Shown here: positions 17,078 through 25,391 of the stretch, piece by piece
How positions within the stretch are numbered: the stretch's first letter is position 1
Layout: each line of letters begins with the position of its first letter
NCBI RefSeq assembly: GCF_900465055.1
Contig: NZ_LS483250.1
Location: 3,596,001-3,660,000, forward strand
Source of the DNA: Moritella yayanosii
Lineage (GTDB): Bacteria; Pseudomonadota; Gammaproteobacteria; Enterobacterales; Moritellaceae
Direction: 5' to 3'
DNA length: 64,000 nucleotides
Position numbers and translations under genes: made by a program
Notes under the pieces: generated by a model
What the model was told of the DNA's origin: nothing
Seen by the model: only the letters and a program-made list of their open reading frames with translations
Database searches by the model: none

Positions 17078-17110
17078 AAGCCGACATCATTACTGATGTC
17101 GGTTTTTTTT
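17078..17110 (+). terminator. Intrinsic terminator of rRNA operon 2
   Basis: The same stem as after operon 1 (AAGCCGACATCA, TTAC loop, TGATGTCGG) but with a longer T run in place of the last stem bases. Confidence 0.92.
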
Positions 17111-17321
17111 GTGCCTGAAATTTGGGATGTACAGCAGCACAGATAAAATAGCCCTCTATTAGAACAAGATCAATAATCCCCCCCATTTATAGTTATTTTC
17201 TTGGTATTCGTTATTAATAATTGTTATGGTTAAATCTGTCGTTTACTTTCATTTGAAATCGTTTCGTAAGTAGCGTCGGCCATTTTTATCTAACTATAGC
17301 TTGTATTTTAGGAGTAATTAA

Positions 17322-17942
17322 ATGACTACCTTGTATTTCATGCGCCATGCACAAAGTGAAGCGAATCTTGGTGATATCTTAGCATCGCAAATGGATTTTC
17401 CACTGACAGCGCAAGGACATAACGATGCTAAAGCCATTGCCAAAGAATTTCATCAGCAGCATAAAATTAACCAATTGATCGTATCTCCTCTGAGTCGTGC
17501 ACAGCAAACCGCTGCGCCTTTTGCTGAATTATTTTCATTACCTGTTAATGATGAATCGCGTGTTATCGAGCAAGCACTCGGTAAGTATGCAGGTAAAACC
17601 TATGCAGAATTAGAGGATGAGCCAAACTATTGCCATGATCGCAGTCAGCGTTGGAGCTGGGTACCTGAAGAGGGTGGTGAATCATATGCAATGATTGTTG
17701 ACCGACTACAGCCATTTTTTGCGGAACTATCTGTTGATGGTGATGATGCTATTTTAGTGATCAGCCATGCGGTGACTATGCGTATGATAAAGGCTATTTT
17801 AGCGAATATATTACCTGAGTATCCGCACGAAATTGCCCATAACGGTGAAGTTTGGAAGGTTGAATTTAAAGGTATTGGTCACGTACATGAGATCAAGTCA
17901 CTGTTTTTTGGTAATAACAAAGAGCAGGTCAGTCGCGCTTAA
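17322..17942 (+). CDS. Histidine phosphatase family protein
   Basis: A 206-residue phosphoglycerate-mutase-like phosphatase. The catalytic RHAQSE motif (His9) is at residues 8-13, SPLSRAQQTA carries the second conserved Arg, a Glu follows in the middle (about 86), and the second active-site His is in VISHAVTMRM (about 149). The start ATG has a good TAGGAG site. It is a single-gene unit ahead of the carbohydrate island. The substrate cannot be predicted; family members act on sugar phosphates, nucleotides or phosphoproteins. Confidence 0.9.
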   Translation: MTTLYFMRHAQSEANLGDILASQMDFPLTAQGHNDAKAIAKEFHQQHKINQLIVSPLSRAQQTAAPFAELFSLPVNDESRVIEQALGKYAGKTYAELEDEPNYCHDRSQRWSWVPEEGGESYAMIVDRLQPFFAELSVDGDDAILVISHAVTMRMIKAILANILPEYPHEIAHNGEVWKVEFKGIGHVHEIKSLFFGNNKEQVSRA

Positions 17943-17953
17943 TACTGTAAATC

Positions 17954-17974
17954 CTCGCCCAAACAGGGCGAGGG
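17954..17974 (+). terminator. Hairpin after the histidine phosphatase gene
   Basis: CCTCGCCC, a five-base loop and GGGCGAGG form a perfect 8-bp GC-rich stem 12 bases after the stop codon. It lacks a proper T run, so it may be a weak terminator or an mRNA 3' stabiliser. Confidence 0.5.
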
Positions 17975-18276
17975 AATCGTCGTATTATTTACTCTCTCAC
18001 TTTGTCTAGTCTCTTTCCTTATTCATACTCACTTACCTATTGCAATACGCCTATTTTTCAGTGCAACTGATATTTAAGTTAAGACATTATTGATTCATTT
18101 AATATCAACCATGCATATGGACTTGTTTGAATTGTTTCGAACTCTTTCATTTAATTTGTTTTCGTAAATGAGTTGTTGATCAAAGAAAAATATATGTTGT
18201 TTGATAATATATCGGAAGTAACCGTAATCACTCGGAACTATTCGAAGGTTTTATTGTCAATAAGGCTCTATATATT
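17975..18276. other. Upstream region of the porin gene
   Basis: AT-rich and gene-free. It holds a possible AgaR-type operator half (18145-18162) and the short palindrome TTGATCAA (18177-18184). The ribosome site before the porin ATG is weak. Confidence 0.4.
18145..18162 (+). promoter_or_regulatory. Possible AgaR-like operator before the porin
   Basis: TTTCATTTAATTTGTTTT agrees at 12 of the 14 core positions with the E. coli AgaR core consensus as I recall it (TTTCRTTTYRTTTY). The sequence is T-rich, so a chance match is quite possible. Confidence 0.3.
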
Positions 18277-19689
18277 ATGAAAACTAAAAGTCAGAAATTA
18301 TCTTTAATTACAGTATCTATATTAGCTGGACTGTCAGCATTTAATGCGAATGCTGAACTTGACCCAAGTGCCGCTATTAATGCGAGTGTAGCTGCTGTCG
18401 ACTTATCAGATCTAGCTAAAAAAGCATTCTATGAGGATTCTTCTGTTAATTTACATTCTTTTTTGTATATTCGTGATCGAGAAAATAAGGTCGATGGTGA
18501 ATATAAACCACAAATTGAAAACCAAACATTGCAGTTAGCACTCGATTATAATTCGGGTTACTTTAAAGATGTTATTGGTTTTGATCTTTGGACAAGTACT
18601 AACTTAAAGTTAGGTGATACGGTCGGTCAATCTGAAATCCTATTATATGATTATGACTGTAACGATGATGGTGCTGCTAATGATGCTTGTGAAAAAACCA
18701 ATACTTCACTTAATGTCGCATCTGTTAAAGCTAAATTTGGCGATGAAGATGCCGGATTGGCGATGCGCGCAGGTTATACGCGTATTAATATCGGTACGAT
18801 CCGTTCAAGTTGGGGGCTAAATCCTCATGCCTATCGTGGTGCTGAGGTGAAAGCTTCATTTGGTAAATTGCATTTTGGTTATGCATGGGCCGATCAGTTT
18901 AAAAATGATTGGTCAAGTAGCTTCAAGGATTTAACCACAAAATGGCATCAGGGTGAAGATAATATGTCTGGAGCGGAGAAAATTGAATTTATTCATACTG
19001 TTGGTGCTATTTATGAGTTAGATAAGGGTGTTATTGATGTTGGTTATGGTGAAGGTAAGGACTTCCGTAAAAACTGGCAAGTTTTAGTTAAATATGATGT
19101 TGCTCTAAGCCCAGCGACGACATTAAAAACGTCTGCGTTTTATCATGGAGGTAAATATATAGATGGTGATGTATCAGGAATAGAAAATGCATCGGCTGAA
19201 AGTTATGTGGGCTTGAATGCAGCGCTTAAAAAAGGCGGTTTTACAGCGAGTTTAGGTTACTCCCAAACAGATGCCCCCGATGCTAAAGACTATAATTTCC
19301 GCCTTACCGCTTGGGCTAACTCAGATCATCGTAATTTTTTACAAACGAAATCACAACTAGATGATTATACAGCCGATGGTACTAAAGCGATTAAATCGGG
19401 CTTAGATTATAACTTTTCAAGTTGGGGGATCCCTGAATTAAGTGCGGGAGTTAGTGCGAACTATGGCTGGAATGTAGTTACAGATGCTACGGCGGCTAAG
19501 GCTGATCGTACTTATGATGGCTCAATGTATTCGATTGATTATAATATTCGTTATAGCTTTTTGGACGGAGGTCTTAAAGGATTGAATATTAAATTCTACC
19601 CTGCTTATTTACGTACGAAAGATACAAATTATAAAGAAAGTCGTAATGATATGAAATTAATGTTCATTTATACTTATGGACTAAAATAG
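18277..19689 (+). CDS. Outer-membrane porin, OprD/chitoporin-like
   Basis: A 470-residue protein with a clear signal peptide (hydrophobic core LITVSILAGLSAF, predicted cleavage after ANA near residue 26). Alternating amphipathic strands rich in Tyr, Gly, Asp and Lys are typical of a large beta-barrel. Features such as RAGYTRINIGTIRSSWG and Tyr-rich strands near the C-terminus fit the OprD-like substrate-specific porins. It is first in the carbohydrate island and plausibly admits oligosaccharides to the periplasm for the PTS downstream. The last residue is Lys after IYTYGL rather than the usual terminal aromatic. The substrate is inferred from context only. Confidence 0.75.
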   Translation: MKTKSQKLSLITVSILAGLSAFNANAELDPSAAINASVAAVDLSDLAKKAFYEDSSVNLHSFLYIRDRENKVDGEYKPQIENQTLQLALDYNSGYFKDVIGFDLWTSTNLKLGDTVGQSEILLYDYDCNDDGAANDACEKTNTSLNVASVKAKFGDEDAGLAMRAGYTRINIGTIRSSWGLNPHAYRGAEVKASFGKLHFGYAWADQFKNDWSSSFKDLTTKWHQGEDNMSGAEKIEFIHTVGAIYELDKGVIDVGYGEGKDFRKNWQVLVKYDVALSPATTLKTSAFYHGGKYIDGDVSGIENASAESYVGLNAALKKGGFTASLGYSQTDAPDAKDYNFRLTAWANSDHRNFLQTKSQLDDYTADGTKAIKSGLDYNFSSWGIPELSAGVSANYGWNVVTDATAAKADRTYDGSMYSIDYNIRYSFLDGGLKGLNIKFYPAYLRTKDTNYKESRNDMKLMFIYTYGLK

Positions 19690-19711
19690 TCATTTGTATT
19701 CTTGACTACTA

Positions 19712-19750
19712 CCGAGCTTCAGCGAGTTTAAGGATTAGCTGAAGTATCGG
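19712..19750 (+). terminator. Hairpin downstream of the porin
   Basis: CCGAG-CTTCAGC and GCTGAAG-TATCGG pair around a 14-base loop, starting 23 bases after the porin stop codon. There is no strong T run; a weak terminator or stabilising stem. Confidence 0.45.
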
Positions 19751-19793
19751 ACTCGTTCTAATACTGGATAATTTCCATCCCTCCTTTCTGAAA

Positions 19794-20033
19794 GTGAATC
19801 CTAGTTTATTAACGCTATATTTTCAGTATCAACCTGATGAATTAGTTTTAGCTCTTATTACCATTTTACTTAACGATAAGCTTGACCCTATGGAATCAAA
19901 AAACCTCGCGAAGCAATATCCTGAACGAGTTAAAGAGATGAAAGCGGCGTTTTATCAGTGGATAAAAGCGAAGCCAAAACCACTGGCTTGGGGGGGTAAG
20001 TACCAAGTACTGACAGAATCAGCGAAACCTTAA
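19794..20033 (+). pseudogene. C-terminal relic of a sulfatase
   Basis: The frame encodes YFQYQPDELV, then LNDKLDPMESKNLAKQYPER and VKEMKAAFYQW. This closely resembles the tail of formylglycine-dependent sulfatases, where a 'DL..DP.E..NLA...PE.V..M...F..W' pattern follows the last beta strand. The N-terminal catalytic domain with the Cys/Ser-x-Pro-x-Arg motif is absent, and the 5' part (ELVLALITILL) looks garbled, consistent with small rearrangements. It sits inside the glycosaminoglycan-type island, where a sulfatase would be expected. I read it as a dead remnant rather than a 79-residue gene. Confidence 0.65.
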
Positions 20034-20135
20034 ATTAAATAATACGAATGGCGAAGTGACTCTACTGCGCCTTTTTTAGTTTTACCATTAGTTTTTCAAC
20101 CGTCAACTTTCATTTTATAAGGAGAAATTGGTAAT

Positions 20136-21617
20136 ATGACCGTAAAAATAGTAGGAAAACCACGCCCAACGATTCCTTATGAACATCCAACATTAAGTAT
20201 GCATTGGCACAATCTGAAGCAAAATGTGCAACGACAAATTATCAAGGGTGCACGGTATAGCCGACACGATGCAGCGCTGCAAGCGACATTTAGTAATGAT
20301 GAGACTGGGTTAGCTTACCTTTGTGAACAACTTATGCGTTATGTTAGTGAGGCATTTGAGCATTATGCTGTGTGGGATTACAGCCACGCTTATTACCCAG
20401 GTCGACCGAGTCAGCAGTCAGCCCGCGTTGATGCGATGGAAGGTGTGAGTCGCGTATTACCAACTTTAGCTTCTTGGGTACATAATCGTCCAGTCCACGA
20501 TAGCTGTATTCAGGGCTTGGACAATAAAGACATTGATGTGGCGGTGATCTTACGTCGTGCATTACTTGCTGGTACTAACCCGCTGCATAAGGGTTATTGG
20601 GGAGAGCTGAACGATTTTGATCAGCGTACTTGTGAAAGTGCCGACCTGGCATTAGCACTCTGGTTAAGTAAAAATGTGACCTGGGATCTGTTTACTTGCG
20701 CAGAGCAACAGCAAGTTATTCGCTGGTTTAAGCAAGTGAGTGCCGTTGAAACTGTAGATAATAATTGGCATTTATTTGCGCTAACGGTTGAGTTTGTGAT
20801 CTTGTCATTAACCGGTGAAGATACTATTTCTCATGCTAAATTCGAGCGTATTAAAGAATTTCATGTTGGGGGGGGCTGGTTCCGTGACGGTGCCAAAGGA
20901 AATTATGATTTTTATAATGCTTGGGGTTTTCATTATTCCTTGTATTGGCTGCAGCAAATTATTCCTGATTATGATAGTGAATTTATCACTCAAACATTAG
21001 CGCAATTTAGTAATAGCTATCGCTATTTCTTCACCCCGGATGGTTTACCGTTATTTGGTCGCAGTGCTTGTTATCGCTTAGCAGCTGCGGCACCATTATT
21101 GGCTGCAGTGGATAGTCATGCTGGTGAAATACAAGTTGGTGAAGCAAAGCGCGCATTTGCAACGAACTTAAAATACTTTATTAGCCAAGGTGCAATGCGA
21201 AATGGGGCACCGACCCAAGGATTATTCGCTGATGATGCGCGTTTGATGGATAATTACAGTGGTCCAGCTAGCAGTTTCTGGTCGTTACGTGCACTGAATA
21301 TTGCCTTTTATTGTGGTGATCGTATCGGACTGTGGGATGCGAAAGAAACACCGTTAATGGTAGAGCAAGGTGATTTTGAGCTGAATATTAAAGAGATCAA
21401 TGCCAAGATTATCGGCGTCCAAGAGACGCAGGAAGTCGTGGTACTGTTTTTATCTGAGTATGTAATGGCGCAGACACCATTGACCCGTCGCTTAGAATCG
21501 CAGCGTTGGCAAGATAAAGTAATCGAAATGTTATTTGGTCGGGCCAGACGACCGAAAAATAACCTATTACGAAAAGGGGTGACTTGTTACAGCTCAAAAA
21601 TGGCGCACTTATTTTAA
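20136..21617 (+). CDS. DUF2264 domain protein, probable cytoplasmic glycosidase-like enzyme
   Basis: A 493-residue protein matching DUF2264 in length and pattern: WDYSHAYYPGRPSQQSARVD near residues 80-100, then NPLHKGYWGE, DNNWHLFALTVE, GGWFRDG..GNYDFYNAWGFHY, FTPDGLPLFGRS and DNYSGPASSFWSLRAL. The many aromatic and acidic residues fit an alpha/alpha toroid, a fold common in glycoside hydrolases and uronate lyases. There is no signal peptide, so it should act in the cytoplasm on imported sugars. It lies between the porin and agaR. From memory, some DUF2264 proteins have been tied to beta-glucuronidase activity; I could not verify that. The exact reaction is unknown. Confidence 0.8.
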   Translation: MTVKIVGKPRPTIPYEHPTLSMHWHNLKQNVQRQIIKGARYSRHDAALQATFSNDETGLAYLCEQLMRYVSEAFEHYAVWDYSHAYYPGRPSQQSARVDAMEGVSRVLPTLASWVHNRPVHDSCIQGLDNKDIDVAVILRRALLAGTNPLHKGYWGELNDFDQRTCESADLALALWLSKNVTWDLFTCAEQQQVIRWFKQVSAVETVDNNWHLFALTVEFVILSLTGEDTISHAKFERIKEFHVGGGWFRDGAKGNYDFYNAWGFHYSLYWLQQIIPDYDSEFITQTLAQFSNSYRYFFTPDGLPLFGRSACYRLAAAAPLLAAVDSHAGEIQVGEAKRAFATNLKYFISQGAMRNGAPTQGLFADDARLMDNYSGPASSFWSLRALNIAFYCGDRIGLWDAKETPLMVEQGDFELNIKEINAKIIGVQETQEVVVLFLSEYVMAQTPLTRRLESQRWQDKVIEMLFGRARRPKNNLLRKGVTCYSSKMAHLF

Positions 21618-21902
21618 GTGCTTATTTTTAGCCTAGGATTATAATTTTATTACTTTCATTGTTGTTAGCTGTTATTTTCATATTTAGCATTTACGTTTCA
21701 ACTTTAAGAATTGCTTTCGTTACGTAAGAATAATCGTAACTGTTTTCATTTTTAAGCTATTTTTATACATTAAGTAGAGTATAATTTTACATAACTTGAT
21801 TGGATGGACACACATCTATTTTCTCATATTTTTCTCGTTTTTTTTGAACTATATGAATAAATTGATCATCATATTACTTATTAAGTGATATTTTTATTTT
21901 TC

Positions 21903-21938
21903 GTAAATGTAAATGTAAATGTAAATGTAAATGTAAAT
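21903..21938 (+). repeat. Hexamer tandem repeat (GTAAAT)x6
   Basis: Six perfect consecutive copies of GTAAAT occupy 36 bp, about 150 bp upstream of agaR. Each unit is 6 bp, so changes in copy number would shift flanking promoter elements by about half a helical turn per unit. Confidence 0.95.
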
Positions 21939-21968
21939 ATCGAAGCTATATGAAATAGATTGAAAGTT

Positions 21969-21984
21969 TGTGAAAGAGCTCAAA
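21969..21984 (+). promoter_or_regulatory. Candidate CRP site
   Basis: TGTGA-AAGAGC-TCAAA matches the CRP consensus TGTGA-N6-TCACA at 9 of 10 informative bases. A carbon-utilisation operon is a natural CRP target. It is not confirmed. Confidence 0.45.
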
Positions 21985-22006
21985 GGTTTTTGATATTGTT
22001 ATTGCC

Positions 22007-22051
22007 CCTTTCGTTTTACGGTGTATTCTTCATGTGAAGCGAAACGAAAGG
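22007..22051. promoter_or_regulatory. Inverted-repeat operator, probable AgaR site
   Basis: CCTTTCGTTT (22007-22016) and AAACGAAAGG (22042-22051) are a perfect 10-bp inverted repeat with a 25-bp gap. The minus-strand arm continues as TTTCGTTTCGCTTC, 13 of 14 matches to the AgaR core consensus as I recall it (TTTCRTTTYRTTTY). The plus arm matches 11 of 14. It lies 39 bp before the agaR start, so autoregulation and control of the operon are likely. Confidence 0.65.
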
Positions 22052-22089
22052 TTTTAATTAATTTTTAGTTTTGTTGGGAGACAAATTTT

Positions 22090-22866
22090 ATGAAAAGTGC
22101 TGTCGAAAGGCGCATGGAAATCATCAATGTGGTTAACCGAGACGGTAAAGCCCGCGTTGAAGACCTTGCTGCACTATTTAATGTCTCTAGTGTCACTATT
22201 CGAAGTGACCTTAGTTTTTTGGAAAACAGTGGCTATGTGGTTCGTTCCCATGGTGCTGCCATTCCAAATACTGGGGTTGTTGCAGAGTTAACCGTGCATG
22301 AGAAACGTCGGCATAATCCCGACATTAAAACTCGGATTGGCCAAGCTGCAGCGAAACTTATTAGTAGCGGTGACACTATTATTCTAGATTCGGGAACTAC
22401 TGCAAAAGAGATTGCCTCTAGCCTAAAATCAATTGGCAATGTAGTAGTTATGACCAATGGTCTGGATGTAGCGATGGAGTTAGCATCAGCACCTGGAATT
22501 GATGTGTTGATGCCCGGGGGTATTCTCCGTAAGAATGCACTTTCTTTTAGCGGCTCACAAGCAGAGCAAGGCCTGAAAAATTACTGTTTCGATAAGTTGT
22601 TTTTAGGGGTCGATGGTTTTGACTTACGTGCCGGAATAACTACACATAACGAACAAGAAGCAAGTCTTAATCGTTTGATGTGTGATATTTCTGAACAAGT
22701 GATTGCAGTTGCCGATTCCAGTAAGTTTGGTAAACGCAGTTGTCATATGATCCGCGAGTTCGGCAAAATTGATATATTAGTTACTGATTCAGGTATCCCG
22801 GATGAATATGTAGAAGGTCTCCGTGATATGAAAGTTGAAGTGATTATCGTCGAAAAAGAAAGTTGA
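22090..22866 (+). CDS. agaR: DeoR-family transcriptional repressor, AgaR-like
   Basis: A 258-residue DeoR-family regulator. The N-terminal winged helix-turn-helix (about residues 6-56) contains RVEDLAALFNVSSVTIRSDL. The C-terminal DeoR sugar-phosphate sensor domain (about 75-235) has IILDSGTTAKEI, VVMTNGLDVAMEL, FLGVDGFDL and AVADSSKFGK. The start has a GGGAG site. It heads the operon encoding GalNAc-type catabolism, so AgaR is the natural name; its inducer is probably a hexosamine- or ketose-phosphate. A strong inverted repeat lies just upstream of the gene. The gap to the next gene is 49 bases with no terminator, so it may be co-transcribed. Confidence 0.88.
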   Translation: MKSAVERRMEIINVVNRDGKARVEDLAALFNVSSVTIRSDLSFLENSGYVVRSHGAAIPNTGVVAELTVHEKRRHNPDIKTRIGQAAAKLISSGDTIILDSGTTAKEIASSLKSIGNVVVMTNGLDVAMELASAPGIDVLMPGGILRKNALSFSGSQAEQGLKNYCFDKLFLGVDGFDLRAGITTHNEQEASLNRLMCDISEQVIAVADSSKFGKRSCHMIREFGKIDILVTDSGIPDEYVEGLRDMKVEVIIVEKES

Positions 22867-22915
22867 TCTCATAACTCCATAGCCACATTGCAGATGTTGA
22901 CTGTGGAGTTATTTA

Positions 22916-24190
22916 ATGAATACCCTTTTAAACTTAGTTAAGCGCCATAAAGCTGGCGAAAAAATCGGCATCTATTCTGTTTGTTCAGCACATTCTCTTG
23001 TCATTGAAGCAAGTTTAAAGCAAGCGCTGAGCGACAATTCTTTAGTGTTAATCGAAGCGACCTCTAATCAAGTTGATCAATTCGGCGGTTATACCGGGAT
23101 GAAACCTGCTGATTTCCGTGAGTTCGTATTAAATAAAGCTGCAGAGCTTAACTTCCCTGCTGAAAAAATTATCCTTGGTGGTGACCATTTAGGTCCAAAT
23201 CGCTGGCAAGGCCTTCCTGCTGAAGAAGCAATGGCAAACGCGGATGTGTTAATTGCCGCCTATGTTGAAGCTGGCTTCGAAAAAATTCACCTTGATTGCA
23301 GCATGTCTTGTGCTGATGATCCAATTCCACTTTCTGATGAAATTGTTGCTAGCCGTGCTGCACGTTTAGCTACTATCGCTGAAAAAACGGCTGTTAAAGC
23401 ATTCGGTAAAAGTAATCTAGTCTATGTTGTCGGTACTGAAGTCCCGGTACCTGGCGGTGCGACTGAAGCGCTAAAAGAGTTAGACGTTACGTCACCCGCA
23501 GCGGCAAGAAAAACCATCGACTGTCATTATCAAGCATTTTCGGATGCGGGTGTTGCTAGCTGCTTGGACCGCATTGTTGGTCTTGTTGTTCAGCCAGGTG
23601 TAGAGTTTGATCACACCGGTGTTATCGACTACAACCGCGAAAAAGCGCAAGAGTTGAGTAAAGTTGTTGCTGATTATGACAATATGGTGTTTGAAGCCCA
23701 TTCTACTGATTACCAAACTGATGCCGCGTATAAAGCCTTAGTTGAAGATCATTTTGCCATTCTAAAAGTTGGCCCTGCCTTAACATTCGCATTGCGTGAA
23801 GCATTATTTAGCTTATGTGCGATTGAAAACGAAATTTTTGCTCCAGAACAACGCTCTAATTTACGTGACGTGATTGAAGCTGAAATGCTTGCTGCACCAG
23901 CTTATTGGGAAAAATATTACCAAGGTACAGATGCACAACAAAGTTTTTCTCGTTGTTATAGCTTTAGCGACCGTATCCGTTATTACTGGCCAAATGCAAA
24001 TATTATTGCAGCTCAAGCACAATTGTTCCGTAATTTGGAAGCAACTGGCATCGCTTTACCACTATTGAGCCAGTACTTGCCAGAACAATTCCGCGCCGTA
24101 CGCGAAGGCCAAATCAGCGCCAAGCCTAAAGCATTGATTATCGATAAGATCCAACAAGTCATGCGCAGTTACGCAAAAGCCTGTATCTAA
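22916..24190 (+). CDS. kbaZ: Tagatose-1,6-bisphosphate aldolase subunit, KbaZ/GatZ family
   Basis: A 424-residue protein of the KbaZ/GatZ/AgaZ family. It has the TIM-barrel patterns [56 protein letters not shown] and [12 protein letters not shown]. In E. coli this protein is the non-catalytic partner that stabilises the class II aldolase KbaY/GatY, which cleaves tagatose-1,6-bisphosphate to glyceraldehyde-3-phosphate and dihydroxyacetone phosphate. No kbaY/gatY gene is visible in this window, so the catalytic subunit must be elsewhere or the protein has another role. The start has a GGAG site; agaS follows 22 bases after the stop. Confidence 0.88.
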   Translation: MNTLLNLVKRHKAGEKIGIYSVCSAHSLVIEASLKQALSDNSLVLIEATSNQVDQFGGYTGMKPADFREFVLNKAAELNFPAEKIILGGDHLGPNRWQGLPAEEAMANADVLIAAYVEAGFEKIHLDCSMSCADDPIPLSDEIVASRAARLATIAEKTAVKAFGKSNLVYVVGTEVPVPGGATEALKELDVTSPAAARKTIDCHYQAFSDAGVASCLDRIVGLVVQPGVEFDHTGVIDYNREKAQELSKVVADYDNMVFEAHSTDYQTDAAYKALVEDHFAILKVGPALTFALREALFSLCAIENEIFAPEQRSNLRDVIEAEMLAAPAYWEKYYQGTDAQQSFSRCYSFSDRIRYYWPNANIIAAQAQLFRNLEATGIALPLLSQYLPEQFRAVREGQISAKPKALIIDKIQQVMRSYAKACI

Positions 24191-24212
24191 ATTTGAATTA
24201 AAGGATAGAACA

Positions 24213-25376
24213 ATGAGTAATTATTTAGGTTATAGCGTGGCAGAATTAGAGCAATTAAAAGGCTTCTGGACTGCGAAAGAGATCGAACAACAACCTGAAT
24301 GCTGGCGTGAAACAAAAGCAATTTTAGAACAAAATAGCGCGATAATTAATGATTTTATGACACCGATTTTAGCGCATCGTGATTTACGTATTGTGTTAAC
24401 AGGGGCGGGCACGTCAGCATTTGTTGGCCGTTCATTAAGCCCTATTTTAACGCAACAAACGCAGCGTCGCGTGGAAGCGGTATCAACGACAGATATCGTA
24501 TCTAACCCATATCAATATTTTGCTGAAGATATACCTACACTGCTTGTTTCTTTTGCTCGTTCCGGTAACAGCCCTGAAAGTGTGGAAGCCGTGAATTTGG
24601 CCAATGAGTGTTTAAGCAACTGCTACCATCTTGTTTTGACTTGTAATAATGAAGGTCAGTTATATGTGGCAAGTAAAACCGATGACAAATCATTAGCGGT
24701 ACTGATGCCAGCACAAACCAATGATAAATCGTTTGCAATGACTTCGAGTTTTTCTTCAATGATGCTGTCTGCTTTTTCGATATTAGGTATCGGCGAAAGA
24801 AAGATGAAAGATATCGAAAGTATTTGTAAGTATTCTGAGGCCCAGGTCAAAGAAATTAATAAATTTATCGGTACAATAGACAACACTGAAGTAAACAAGG
24901 TTATTTACTTAGGTAGCGGTGGTTTCAAAGGTATTGCAGAAGAGTCTGCATTGAAACTACTTGAATTAACGGCCGGTAAAGTGGTTATTAGTTTCGATTC
25001 TCCGCTGGGTTTTCGCCACGGACCAAAATCGATTGTCGATGATAAAACATTAATCTTTGTCTATATCTCGAATGACCCACAGACCCGTAAATATGATTTA
25101 GATTTATTAGCTGAATTACGCCGTGATGGTATTGCTAATAAAGTCATTGCAATAACAGCTCAACTTGATGATCAAGTGATTGCTGGTGATTACTGGCTGG
25201 CTGAAGATATGCAAGATGCAACGGATGCTGGATTGCTATTCTCTTACATCCTAGTTGCACAAATCTACGCATTCCATCTGTCAGTTAAGTTAGGCAATAC
25301 ACCTGATAACCCTTGTCCTACCGGTGAAGTTAACCGTGTGGTCCAAGGTGTAACGATTCATAAATTTAACAAATAA
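24213..25376 (+). CDS. agaS: Galactosamine-6-phosphate deaminase/isomerase AgaS
   Basis: A 387-residue double-SIS protein. The first SIS domain (about residues 50-200) has VLTGAGTSAFVGRSL and SFARSGNSPESVEAV. The second (about 215-350) has YLGSGGFKGIAEESALKLLE, ELTAGKVV and FRHGPKS. This matches AgaS, which converts galactosamine-6-phosphate to tagatose-6-phosphate with ammonia release in GalNAc catabolism. The length agrees with E. coli AgaS (about 384). It is placed between kbaZ and the PTS genes, with an AAGGA site before the ATG. A glucosamine-specific deaminase is less likely, given the match and the agaA neighbour. Confidence 0.92.
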   Translation: MSNYLGYSVAELEQLKGFWTAKEIEQQPECWRETKAILEQNSAIINDFMTPILAHRDLRIVLTGAGTSAFVGRSLSPILTQQTQRRVEAVSTTDIVSNPYQYFAEDIPTLLVSFARSGNSPESVEAVNLANECLSNCYHLVLTCNNEGQLYVASKTDDKSLAVLMPAQTNDKSFAMTSSFSSMMLSAFSILGIGERKMKDIESICKYSEAQVKEINKFIGTIDNTEVNKVIYLGSGGFKGIAEESALKLLELTAGKVVISFDSPLGFRHGPKSIVDDKTLIFVYISNDPQTRKYDLDLLAELRRDGIANKVIAITAQLDDQVIAGDYWLAEDMQDATDAGLLFSYILVAQIYAFHLSVKLGNTPDNPCPTGEVNRVVQGVTIHKFNK

Positions 25377-25391
25377 GTACAGGAATTTATT

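Larger units (their letters stand above)
21618..22089. other. Long upstream region of the aga-kdu operon
   Basis: No gene is seen. It is AT-rich and contains a hexamer tandem repeat (21903-21938), a candidate CRP site (21969-21984) and a perfect 10-bp inverted repeat (22007-22051), all within 190 bp of the regulator start. This suggests a complex promoter. Confidence 0.6.

Noticed and set aside
16926-17186. 86-codon minus-strand frame over the 5S gene and terminator
   Set aside because: It overlaps 5S and the terminator stem, with no homology seen.
17221-17260. TTTCATTTGAAATCG before the histidine phosphatase as an AgaR site
   Set aside because: Only 11 of 14 core matches in T-rich DNA; not better than expected by chance, and the gene has no evident link to the island.
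21903-21938. Short regular repeats considered as a CRISPR array
   Set aside because: A plain hexamer tandem repeat without spacers; no cas genes anywhere in the window.
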